From NCBI RefSeq assembly GCF_000227135.1, contig NC_018251.1, positions 778,568-842,567 on the forward strand: DNA of 64,000 bases, given 5' to 3'. The notes beneath the pieces are model-generated. The model was given only the letters and a program-made list of their open reading frames with translations, searched no databases and was not told the DNA's origin. This stretch comes from Leishmania donovani. Lineage: Eukaryota > Euglenozoa > Kinetoplastea > Trypanosomatida > Trypanosomatidae. Numbering within the stretch: the first letter of the stretch is position 1; every line of letters starts with the position of its first letter. A program made the translations under genes and the position numbers. Positions 38,882 through 49,721 of this stretch are shown here, piece by piece.

Positions 38882-40151
38882 TGGTGTGCCAGTACGTGAG
38901 TCAGTATCGAAGACCAGAGAAGCGCGTTGCACCGACGCACACGCACAAGAGCAGGCACGCGGAATGTCGACAGTGGAGGAAACAAGAAGAGGAGCAGCTG
39001 CAGGAATCTGCGATGGGGATGTGTGGGAGTGAGCAGCGCGCGGGGAGGATAGGCGAGAGAATGGGCAGAAGAAAACCAGTGCCGTGTGTACCACGTAACG
39101 CCTCTGCAAGGTGTCACCGAGACAACAACACAAAACAGCGAGAAACACGCACACGCACACACAAGGAGGGGCTGAGGAGAGAGAAGCAAGGGGAATCCGC
39201 GAGTGATGAGGAGACGGCAGACGCGCGTAGCAACACCCAATAAAAAGAAGTGTGTCTGTGTGCGGGCTGTGGGGAATGGAGAGGGAGCTTCCCAGGTGTG
39301 ACTGAGTGGCTTTGTAACAGAAAAGGAAAGGCGGAGGAGCAGGGCGTATCTACAAGACAAGCGAAGGGGGAGAGAGAGAGGTGTGCGTGTGTGATGGAGT
39401 GCCTACATGGGTATACGTTGAGGAAGCCGGGCCACACACACACGCAGGCGCCTTGGCTGAAAAGCTTAGCCGGTGCGTGTCTGAAGCTGGAAAAGAAGTG
39501 GCAGTGGCCAAGTGCTCGCTATGCTCAAAAGGTGGTGTGCAGCAGTGCTAGAGATACCGGTACTGGTGCGAGTGAGGCTCTTCGCGTTGATTAGCTGCTG
39601 TGCTGTGCTTCCTGATAGGCATGGAAGGGAGGGGGTGGAGGCGAGGGCGGGGGGACGAAAAGAAAGAAGGCGTCAGGGTCTACCGCCGGCAGGGGCAGAG
39701 CTGCATGGAGGAGAAAGAGGGCCTTAGGATGCTGCTGGCCATCTAGGGAGTCATGTAGGCGGCATCGCAAGTCAGCGGCGGGGACGCGTAACCGGTGAGA
39801 CGCCGCACGCTGTAAACAGGACGGAGAGAGCGAGCAAGCGAGAGCGAATGAGGTAGCGCGAAAACGCGATGCGCATTCCGCTCTTGAGCCCCACAGGCAC
39901 GCAGACAGGCCACTCCAAGAGAGGGAGAGCACAGGCTTCCTTTGCTTACTTCCTTTACGCCCCCGGAGGGCTGCGCGTGCGTACCTGGGTTGGTGACGGC
40001 CAAACGCGCAGCAGGGCCTACGTACACGCGCACACACCGAAAATAAAGGAAAAGCGCCGCGCAGCTACATGATGGTGGCCAGAGGACGCAACAATAACAA
40101 AACATCAGCTTCTTTTTGTCATCATCACCGGCGCACGTCTCTGCGTGCGGC
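38882..40151. other. Intergenic: E2-variant 3' UTR and UBE2C-like 5' UTR
   Basis: About 1.3 kb, purine-rich on the plus strand with CACACACGCAC runs near 39150 and 39430. No supported gene. Confidence 0.5.
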
Positions 40152-41132
40152 TTAGGAGTGCAAGAGGTGCGGAAGGACTTCACGAGTGTACCAGTCTGCA
40201 TTGTACTTGGTGACGGTGTCCGTCATGTCGTCGCCCGTGTCGCCTTCGCTCGCCTTCCAGACGTCGAGGAAGTGTTGCATCACCTCGGTGCCAAGATACT
40301 GCTCGAACGGCTTCAGCAGCAGCACCTCCTGCGTCACACTGCGCCGCTCCACATCGCGGCGTGCGAGGACGCGGTTCACCCCGCCGGAGTCGCGATCAGT
40401 CTCCATCGATGGTGATCGCCACGAGGAGGGCCATTCGGCAGGGAGGAAGATGAGCCGCATGTGCCGGATTAGAACCATCATGACAGAGACACGCATGGGG
40501 TCGATGGTGGAGTAAACCTCCTCGAACGGTACAAACACGCGCTTCACCGTTTCCGAGGGCGTCGCTGTGGAGGTGTCCTTGGCAGGGCTGTCACGCTGTG
40601 CGGCACACGACGAAATCTCGGAGAGGTGATCGCCGGCGCCGCTCAGCTGGTCGAGATGCTGCAAACAGCGCTCCTGGACGAGCGGGTGGCTCCGCAGCGG
40701 CCCAGTGAGCTCGATGATGGGCGGCTCAAAGGGATACCGGCTAGGGAAGTACACGTAGAAGGCGAAGCAGCCACGGTGCCAAGGCGAGGAGGGCGAGCGC
40801 ACCTGCACAAGACCGTTCCACGCGTGGTCCGGCGCGAGCATCGGGTCCACCCCAAAGGCCGGCCCGTCGTTGGCGGACGGCGTCAGCGACAGGCCATCCA
40901 AGCAGTAGAGCGGCGGCAGAAGCAGCACGTCTCGCAGTGGGCTGGTTGTCGACCCTACCGAGTTTGCGACACTTGGCTGCCTCTCGTCCTCATCTTCCTC
41001 TGCAGGGGTCAGTGCAGACGCGATGCCATGGGTGGTGAGCAGTAGCATCTCGCGCCGCAGGTAGAGGGACCGGAAGAGATAGTCCCGAGTGGATGTGGAG
41101 TGCCCGTAGGGCGAACAGGATGAGGACGCCAT
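40152..41132 (-). CDS. UBC-fold E2 variant without catalytic cysteine (FTS/AKTIP-like)
   Basis: The 326-residue protein contains a UBC-like core at about residues 95-150: WNGLVQVRSPSSPWHRGCFA, then FYVYFPSRYPFEPPIIEL and a HPLV in place of HPN. No cysteine sits at the catalytic position, so it should not form a thioester. This pattern fits the AKTIP/FTS group, which in animals works with Hook proteins in dynein cargo linkage; the assignment is tentative. A Ser/Thr-rich insert lies after the core, then a helical region up to WYTREVLPHLLHS. The frame can extend to a GTG at 41162; the first ATG is 41132. It neighbours the UBE2C-like gene. Confidence 0.82.
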   Translation of the reverse strand: MASSSCSPYGHSTSTRDYLFRSLYLRREMLLLTTHGIASALTPAEEDEDERQPSVANSVGSTTSPLRDVLLLPPLYCLDGLSLTPSANDGPAFGVDPMLAPDHAWNGLVQVRSPSSPWHRGCFAFYVYFPSRYPFEPPIIELTGPLRSHPLVQERCLQHLDQLSGAGDHLSEISSCAAQRDSPAKDTSTATPSETVKRVFVPFEEVYSTIDPMRVSVMMVLIRHMRLIFLPAEWPSSWRSPSMETDRDSGGVNRVLARRDVERRSVTQEVLLLKPFEQYLGTEVMQHFLDVWKASEGDTGDDMTDTVTKYNADWYTREVLPHLLHS

Positions 41133-41666
41133 TGTTGGCGCTGCAGTCGATGAGGACGACACACCCGATGGAGGCGCGGCTAGGGCTAACTGGATAGCAG
41201 CACGCAGCTAGAGATCAACCGGCGAGAGCTTGTGCGTGCTTCTGTCAACGTTGTAGCAGCGCCAAACCGAAACGCGAGCGAGGGAGTGGTGCTGGTGACG
41301 GGCTCTGTGTCAACATACACGCATGCAGGCAATTGTGGTTGAGGTAACAGCCGTTTCCTCCTGTGCTACCACAGATGCATCCAATTGCCACGTGCTGTGC
41401 TTCCCTCTGCGCACACACGCGGACTGGGACGCCGGGTGACGTAACCAGGCCCACAGAGTACAGAAAAGGAAAAGCAGCTGGCTTGAAGAGGGGTGCTGCA
41501 CCGCAGCGGGTGCACTTGCAGATTGCACAGATGAAGAGGAATGACGTGCGGAAAGACGGAGGGGGAGGGTGGAAGTAAACGGAGGCGTTAGGGCTGCTAA
41601 TGTGTGTGTGTGTGTGTCTGCTCCGTTCGGCACAGATTTTCTTCTTTGGCAACGGAGAGAAGTCCT

Positions 41667-42272
41667 GACGACGGGGGGGGGCACACAGGCACGCACCTCA
41701 TACAGCGCATGGCATCTCAGGGCACGGTGCCCCCGCCCCCCACCCCCACCCACTCTGAGGGCGGAAGCCAAGCAGCTCCCAACCTAACCCTGCCAATGCC
41801 AAGCCCCTTCGCGTGGTGACAGGGTCAAGCACCTACAAGGTAGGGGAGGCCAGAGCGATGCACCGCCACGGATGCCGGCGGCCCGGTCCTGGACGGGCGC
41901 TGCGTCGGAGCGGCCTGCGACGGCGAGCACGCTTGTGCGCCACCCATATGACTAGGCAGTGTGCCAACACGTGACTCGAGCGCAGCTCAGCCGGCCCTCA
42001 CACTGCCCACGGGGGCGAGGGGACCCTGAGCCACCGCGAAGGCGGAGGGGACGCGCCACGCGGCGGCGTGCGAAGTGGGTAGGTGGGGGGAGAGGTTGAG
42101 GCCGAGGGCATGCTCCGATGGCTGAGGCGGCGCATCGCCCTGGCGCGTGTCGACGGCCGCTTCGCACCACACGACGGGCGGCGTGTGACAGGGCCCGGTG
42201 GCGGTAGCGCGTGGCGTTTCACCTCACGTGGTGTGCGGCAGACAAAAGCGGACACGCGCTGAGGAGGCAACA
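41667..42272 (+). repeat. SIDER-like dispersed repeat, copy C (full length)
   Basis: It matches copy A from CTCATACAGCGCATGG (41697) to GCAGACAAAA (42246) and beyond. Its first 30 bases (GACGACGGG through CACACAGGCACGCAC) differ from A and B but match the outer end of cluster D at 21031-21060. Orientation is opposite to transcription, as for copies A and B. Confidence 0.7.
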
Positions 42273-44811
42273 GATGAGCGGACAGAATGGTGCTCGCACG
42301 GACAGAGATAGAACCCAACGCAGGCGTCTGTGTTGCCGTATGGGGATATGAGAGCCGGAACACTACCTCTACAGCGGTAGCGCTATTACATCAGCATGAT
42401 CGCCCCTTAACCGTTGCCTTCAGTGCGGTGGTAGACAGAGCACCGCTTCTTGTTTGAATGGCTGTTTTTTTTTTCCGCGCATATCGAGAGCGCCGATCCT
42501 TTACGGCGTCGCCCTCCTTCTCGCCCTCCCCGCTTCCTCGAGCAAAGCAGCACACCAGCGAGGGTACGGGCGCATCAGGCGTACACGGAGAGCGGCAGAC
42601 GGCACGCAGCATAAAAAGAGACGAACGAGGAGGCACGCAGAGGTCGACGAGCACGGTCCGGGGCGAAAGGAGAAGGAAGGGAGGGAGGGGGTCTGAAAAT
42701 GCTGATACATAGACACGCACGTAAGGAGTAGAAAGAGGCAATCGAGTGAGGCGCACATGATGCAAGCACGCAACATGAAAACGCAGGCGAGGGAGCGGGG
42801 AGGACAACGTGGGTCAATACATGAGATGTCTCCCTCTTCCCTTCGCTTCCCTCCCGCCCACTCCATCCCGCAATAGATCGTCTCCACGGCACCAACGCCC
42901 TCTGCACCAGTGCATGAAGTAGCGAGAGAGAGAGAGCTGCAAAGAAAAGAGGCCTACCAACGACAAGGGCGCACTGTGGCAGCACAGAAGAGGGGCGGCG
43001 GGTGGAGGTCAGGGATTGCACAACCAAGGGAGGAAGACGGATGCATGCACATAGGTAAAGCGGAGCCACACGGCAGCACCCTGTGGAGCACCAGTGCGGC
43101 GCCCGCTTTCGAAGGAGAGGAATGAATACGCACATGCACGGAGGGATGGTCAAAGGCACCTCGGAAGCCAAAAACAGCAAAGATCGCAGCAAGAGAACGT
43201 GGCAGAAGGCGAGAAGGGAGAACATCATCGCGCGCTCACACACGTACACGCGCGGTGGCGCATAAAAGTGGAGCGGAGAGACGGCGATGGCAGAGGGAGA
43301 GGGGCGGGTGGGGGTGGAGGTGGAAGCAAACGCAGAAACTGAAAACGCACCATCGCCGAACGGGAGCGACTCCGGAAAGGAGCAAGAATGGAAGAGGACA
43401 GGTAGGGAGAGCACGCTCTCCGGCCAACGCATACATGTTCTCTACGTGTTCTGTTGCTGGCGCCAGAAGACAGCTGTTGGAGGTGGGGAGGGGGGGAGAA
43501 GGAACCACAAAATACAAACAGAAGAGGCAAATGCACAGACACAAGAACGGTACAAGAGCAGCAACACACACACGCGCCAAAATGGACACAGGGAGGGGGA
43601 GGGGAGGGTGAGCATCTTTAGGGGACGAAGACGCATGCCATACGCAGGCGTTGCAAGGCATATGCACATGTGCGCGTTTTGCTTCAGCGAGGAGGAGCCA
43701 ATGCAGCTCTCCGTGTCACACACGCACACACAAGGAGACTCCTACACTCGGCGTTACTACATCATCCACGTCGTCTTTTCCGCTCCACTCGTTCATCGAC
43801 GATGCAGGCAGTCTTCCTCTACCTTTCTCTCCGCTTAGAAGCTTATCGTTCCGCATTGTCAGCACTGCTAGTCGCATGGACTGCCCTTTTTCGAAACACA
43901 CATGCGGCCCTTCGGCTGTAACTGTAGCGCCACCTTGCACCTCCGATGGCAAGGAGGAGGGAGACAGTGAAGTGGGCGAGTACTGATGTGCCTGTGCGTG
44001 CGTTGATGCGATGCGCCCCCCCCCCCGTGAATGTGAAAGAAACCAAGACGAGAGAGGCGGCAGTGACAACCCATACCAGCATGCCCTCACTCAGCGGGCC
44101 CGCAGGAGAGAAGGGGCGGAGGTGCATCATCGCGGTTCCCCGTTCCGCCTTTTCTCGATGTACGACCTCTCTCTGTCCTTCCCCATTCTTCTCCACCTCT
44201 ACTCCCACGCACGCATACACATCTGCATGCACGAAGGGCGGGGTGGGCGGTGTAGCCAAAAAGGAGCGAAGAGCAGGTGGAGAAAGGGGGAGGCCAAAGG
44301 CGGCCAATGCAGAATAAAAATGGTGTGGCATCCATGAAGCTTTTCAAGGACACACACACACATATGTATATATGTATATACATGTATACGTATACATCTG
44401 CGTACAGCATGGCCGCACGCGTCCACCATACGCTCGCTCCGCTACACCGGCAAATCCACAGGTCGGCAGCAACGGCAAAGGGCAGCTTCCAGTCAAGAAC
44501 AAAGAGAGGAAAAAGCGATGGAGGGAAACACATAACGGCAGAGGGAGGGAGGGGGAGAAGAAGCGAAGTAGACAAGTAAACGCAGAGGCGGCCAAAGATG
44601 AGGAAGAAACGAGGAGGCGGCGGCAGCAGCACAGAAAGGCACACCTGTCAAGCAAGAGAGAGGGGGGCGCGCATCTGCGGGGAGGGGGATGCGCGGCGAC
44701 CCCTCCCCCACAGCACCCTGTATAGTTGTGTGCAGCACAGCAAACACAGAGCACAGGGCCGGGCAGACGCGCACAACACCACAAGCACTCGCATGAAGGC
44801 AGTCACATCGG

Positions 44812-44832
44812 CACACACACACACACACACAC
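44812..44832 (+). repeat. CA dinucleotide microsatellite
   Basis: About ten CA units in the long intergenic region. Confidence 0.85.
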
Positions 44833-45982
44833 ATGGGAGTCTCAAACGGCGAAGTCCAGCTGAGCGCGTTCTCTCTGTGTTCACCTGTGTATGTGTGCCT
44901 TTCAGCCCCCTCCCTCTCTCTACTTCCTTCTCTATTTCTCATCGGGCCTGCTCTTGTTTAACTTGCGTGTTGGTGCTACTACCGGCCGGTGCGCAAGTGT
45001 GTGTGTCCGGGTACAGTATACGTGGTGCGGAGAAGCTTGTAGAGTAGTCCAGGGATGCTCTCCGAGAATGCATGTGCATACACACGTCATTGAGAAAGGA
45101 TTGGAAAGAAAAGATAGAGAGATATGGGGGAGGCACGTGCGCTGGGCGGGAAACAAGGGGGCTCTGTGGAACGGATCACTCGAAGAGACACATCGACAAC
45201 GACGGCATGCATCACAGGGACAAATCGAGGTACAACACACACACAGAGAAAGAGAGACAGGCTGCAGAGGTGAAAGGACGGAAGTGAAGAAAGGAAAACG
45301 ACGGTGCGCCCGCAAGTGAGAGTGACGGAGCAGAAGGAGGGAGGCGGGCAGGACAGAAACACATCGCATTACCGCAAGCGCACATGCCATGCGATAAACG
45401 CATCGGCAAGACCAACGTCAGGGGCCACAACTACAATACAAAAGGGGAAGAGAGATGTAAAAGACGAACAGTGAAGAGATGCTGTATACACATACACAGG
45501 AGGGGGAGGGAGGTGCACAGGGAAGCGAAAGAAGCGAGCTTGCGCCACCCCATTCACCATGTGGCGTATACAACACACAGCGAGAGAGCGACAAAGAGAA
45601 AGACACGGTAAAGTATCACTGACGCCAAAGGCAGCACTATTCCACGACACCCGCGCACACACACAAAGGATGGAGGACGTACGAGGTGAAGGAGTCGGGT
45701 GACGTGTGTGTGTGTGGGGGGGGGGTGGAGGGGGAGATAATGAAGTATGCGAGCGAAGACGCTAACCAAATATCGTAGACGACCTGTTAGCCGAAGGAAA
45801 ATAGAACCGCGCCACCGCACAGCACAGCTATGCCCCTTCCGCGTTTTCTCTCAACAGACATGAACGCACGCACCGGCTCAGACAGAGAGAGACAGACATG
45901 CACGGATAGGCTGGCTATCACTACATGCACATCGTTCCTCCTTTTCCACTTTTCGTTGCTGCTGTCGCTCCGCTCCATCCCA

Positions 45983-46420
45983 TCAGGAGTGCGACCTTGT
46001 GATGACGATCGCAGCATGATTCCTCGAGTCCTTGGACCTAGAGGGGGCATTAAGATTCGGCTTGCTAAAGCTCCGGAGGTTGTGCTGCGCAGCCTGCATA
46101 GCAGCGAGAGTACGCATGCTTTCCTCGTGCTGCTTTAAGGCGTCCGTGTTGTGTTTCACGAAGTAGTTTGCCACGGTGATCCAGTCGTTGACCGTGTCCT
46201 TTGCCTTGCTGTGAGTGCTGCCGACGCTGCTGCGCGTCAGCCCTTCGATCATTTCCTCCGTCAGACCCTCCTGGGAGTCGTCCCCGCACTGCTTCTCGTG
46301 CGCCGCGGCGGCCACCGGCGCGCCCCTTTCAGAGGCGATGGGCAACGGTGCCTCATTAATGCGCATCGTTGTCTCCAGCTTCTTCGCCAGGGACGTCTTG
46401 CGGCTGACGGCATGGCCCAT
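45983..46420 (-). CDS. Small hypothetical protein with possible N-myristoylation signal
   Basis: I do not recognise the family. The 145-residue product begins MGHAVSRK, with Gly2 and Ser6, which fits the N-myristoyltransferase consensus; basic residues follow and could help membrane binding. Residues about 55-115 look helical (TEEMIEGLTRSSVG, then DTVNDWITVANYFVKHN and ALKQHEESMRTLAAMQAAQ). The ends are rich in Ser, Arg and Asn. It stands alone between two long intergenic regions of 4.9 and 3.3 kb. GC-ending codons and a clean ATG support it as a gene. The stop is TGA. Confidence 0.75.
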   Translation of the reverse strand: MGHAVSRKTSLAKKLETTMRINEAPLPIASERGAPVAAAAHEKQCGDDSQEGLTEEMIEGLTRSSVGSTHSKAKDTVNDWITVANYFVKHNTDALKQHEESMRTLAAMQAAQHNLRSFSKPNLNAPSRSKDSRNHAAIVITRSHS

Positions 46421-49400
46421 TGCGCTGGCCGGCAGAGTCGATGCAGACAGAATCAGCGCGCTGTGCTAGCGAGAAAAACAAAGTGGACAACGCTTTTGGG
46501 GCCCAAGTTCGAAAAGGGTAGATCGAAGGCAGCACACACGTTTCTGCCTTGGTTTTAGCTGCTGTGTTCGTTCCAACGAAATGAAGCGGCACTTGGCGAT
46601 GAGGATGGCCGGGGATGTGCAACGATGGTTCGCTTATGAATGCACGTGTGTGTGTGTGTGTGTTTCTGCGTGTGGCTACGAGGGAGATGTGGAGGTACAT
46701 TCAACAACCTTCAGGATGGGAAAAGAAAACGAGAAGAGATGCAAGGAGAGAGCGCATACGACATAAGCGAGAAACTAGATGCACGTGAAGAAACGCGCAC
46801 GCAGCATGCGAGCTGTTCCTTGTGTCGAGCGTGTGAGCTATGTGTGCGCGTGTGTATGTTGATACATTGGACAAGTCACTTGCGATGATCTGCTGCTGCT
46901 GAAGGTGCAGCTACTACAGTGCGTGTACAGGTGGGTGTGCAGAGATCAGAACGAGTACAAGAAGGCCCAAGTCCACACATCAAGAGACTTCGGAATCCAA
47001 GTGCACAGATACGTCCATATCCCCCCCCCCCTGCCTGCCACAGGTGCGGGTGGGCAAATAATGGACCCCAACATCGCTCATCGCTGCCCACCCGCTCTCC
47101 CTTCCACAATGGCAACAAGAATTCGGTTGATCAAGACACTTTCGCTGTTTTCGAGGAAACTCAGCGTTCACGCTTCGCAGAAAAAAAGAGATGAAGTGGT
47201 AAGGGAGCGAGGGAGGCGTCAGCAGGGGTGACGTGATTGCTCCCCGGCTCTGCTCCCCCTGTTAATCTTCCCTATCCCCATCAGCCTCCCGCACATACAG
47301 GAGAGCACCGTCGCTGTTTTGGTGATCCGCCTTCACTGCCTCAAGGTGGCACTTCTCTTGTGCTCACGAATTTCCTACGTTACGCCCCTTTAGTTTCAGC
47401 TTCGTCTTCGGCCCGCCATCGCCGCCGCCTCCCCTCACCGCACACTGCGCACCGCGGAGACAGCGAAACGGAAGACAACAAATGCATCGCCTGCTCTCAT
47501 CGACTGAAGGAAAAGGACAGAGAGAGGGACAGGAGGCCGTGCACCGTGCGGAAGGGTGGTGGTAGTATGGGAGGGGTGAAGGGAGGCGCATGCGCATCGA
47601 GAACGACCTTCCATCCCCTCACCCGCGTCACTGGCATTGCGAGAGCGAGACGAGCCCAAAGAGGGAGAGCACAGAACAGAATGCGGAACCGCCGGGGGGG
47701 GGGAGGGGGCCACAATCAGGGCGCAAAGACAAGTAAGCAGCGCACCCACTCACACGGATACGCAGGCACACGCAAAGAGAGCGAGGTCGAAATATACGGA
47801 AAAGATGATGGTTAAAAGAAACAGCAGCGGCCGCATGTGCACCAGCACACGCAAAAACGCTGATACACGCACGCACACACGTGTCAGCGGCAACGCAACA
47901 CGAGCCCAGCAAGAAGCCAGACTGCGACGCCACTTTGCTGGTACCGAGCCTTGACGCGCGTCTTCTGCTCCTTTGGTCTTCCATCACGGGTGCCTCCGCC
48001 GATGGGCCGCACGGCGCCAGGGCGGCAAGGCAGCGCGGGACTTCTCAGTGTTCCTCTACCGGATCGACGAGATCACATTCGGTGAGAATTCAACCCTTGT
48101 TCTCAGTCTCTCCGCCCAACGAAAGGTTCGACTCTGAATCCGGCGGCAAACCCTTCAGCCAGCGCGCCACCCTGCTCATCGGCACGCACCCTGCAAAGCT
48201 GTGGCGGCCAGAGCAGTCCGTCTCGCTGGGAGAGCGCCCGCCATCTGTGGTGAGGCTGTCCGCGTACCGGCCTCGATGAAGCGATAAGGTGTGCGACTTG
48301 AGGGAGGGGCCACGCTGGTGATGGACGGGTGTCACTGCGCGGGCGACGACTGCAGCTGCGGTACCTCATCCACCCCCGAGGAGCGCCCGGCACCCGACGT
48401 GGGCATAAGGACCTTGACGCGACTCCGGTGCCGCAGATGTGGAGCTGCGCACCCTCCTCGCTGCTGTGGAGGCGGCTGAGAGCGAGAGCGAAGGAGCGGC
48501 AAGGCGAGATGAAGATGGAGAGGAGCCTTCGGCTGCCGTCGACAGCAGCAGCAGCAGCGGTGCGCGCTAAGAAGAGAGAAAGAGGGAAGGAGGGGGCGTG
48601 CGGATGTGAGAAAGTGCGCTGCGGCGAGGTTTAAAAAAAAAAACATAAGGAGGGTGTAGTGGGTATGGTCTGCTGAAGACCCTAGCACATTGCACTTCTC
48701 CGCTATAGCATGCTACTTTCTCGCGCTCCTACCGTTGGTTCTGCTGCCTCGTCGAAACAGCTGCGGTGTCTTTCTGCCAGCGTGCATCGCTGTGTGAGGT
48801 GAGGGATGCATGATGCCCGCTCAAGTGCAGGCGCGACTCCTCGCGCTGCTGCGAAACAAAACGGAGCATGAGACAGGTGGAGGGGAGGGACAAAGGGAAG
48901 GGCAAGGGGCTAATGCGTGCACGCCGGGAAGATGAGGTGGAGCAACGGGAGACAGCTTCAAGGCCCACATTCGGCGAGGGCGCCATGCGGTCTCACAAAA
49001 TGGTGAGGCGCAGCACGCCGTCCCCCCACTCCTTGTCGCCTTCAGGGGCAGCGGTGAAGCGAGATTGGCCTTCCAGGCCCGAAGAAGCAGAGGAAGTATC
49101 ATCAGCCCTCGTCCCTCGCGGCCGCCGAAGCGGAACTTGCGATTCGACTGCCGCTACCGCTACACACATATACATGTGTCTCGTTGTTGTGCGTGTGTTC
49201 AGCTTAACGCGTAAGTGCAGAAGGAAAGAGGTGAAGGAAGGCACAGAAGCACGCGCTACACGCACAGAGACACACTCGTGGCGCAGCAAAAACGCTCTGG
49301 CGAATCCACACACACATACACACACACACACACGGACAGGGGAGCGCGATCAGGATGCAGCTGCTTGCTGAGCGCCTCTAGCTTCAGCAAAGACCAGCAA

Positions 49401-49721
49401 TCACCGTGACTTTAATGACTGCATTGTGTATATATGTGGATGCAGGTATGTATCTTACTGCACCTGTGCAGCTGTGCGACTGCACCGCTGTCTCGTTATT
49501 CGCTCACAAAGCAAGATGGAAGGGGGACCACAATGGAAAGCATAAAGAGCAAGCCCAGCCCCAGGGATGAGGGAGGGGGATAAGAGGGAGGGAGGGAGGG
49601 AGGGGGTACGTATTAAGCGCTGCACCACATTGCCATGAGCTCGCGTCGCATCCGCTTTGCCCCTCACTCATTCAAGCGCCGCTCACCGGTTGTCACGCAA
49701 CGCTTCGCTGTGACTAGCCAG
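46421..49721. other. Long intergenic with plus-strand coding relic
   Basis: About 3.3 kb. It contains the degenerate plus-strand stretch 47881-48570, a GT run at 46648-46662, and a CA run at 49308-49333. No intact gene is supported. Confidence 0.5.
47881..48570 (+). pseudogene. Possible degraded plus-strand coding sequence of unknown origin
   Basis: One plus-strand frame is open from 47881 to 48279 and its last part (ATLLIGTHPAKLWRPEQSVS, then LGERPPSVVRLSAYRP) uses GC-ending codons like real genes. After four in-frame stops the same frame resumes at about 48421 with DSGAADVELRTLLAAVEAAE, then Glu/Arg-rich and Ser-run sequence to a TAA at 48568-48570. Another frame between them reads protein-like as well, suggesting frameshifts. 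It is opposite to all other genes. I recognise no family. It could be a relic gene, a retroelement fragment or chance. Confidence 0.35.

Larger units (their letters stand above)
41133..45982. other. Long intergenic with repeat copy C
   Basis: About 4.9 kb, the longest gene-free stretch here. It contains repeat copy C (41667-42272), purine-rich sequence on the plus strand through 42600-43620 and 45060-45620, an AT-rich TA patch at 44362-44398, a CA microsatellite at 44812-44832 and a G run at 45716-45725. The 285-codon minus frame at 42575-43432 lacks any domain and reads as translated pyrimidine repeats. Confidence 0.5.

Noticed and set aside
42575..43432. 285-codon minus-strand open frame
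   Set aside because: Rich in Ser, Pro, Leu and Cys produced by pyrimidine repeats, no domain, no GC-ending codon bias and no splice tract linked to its start.
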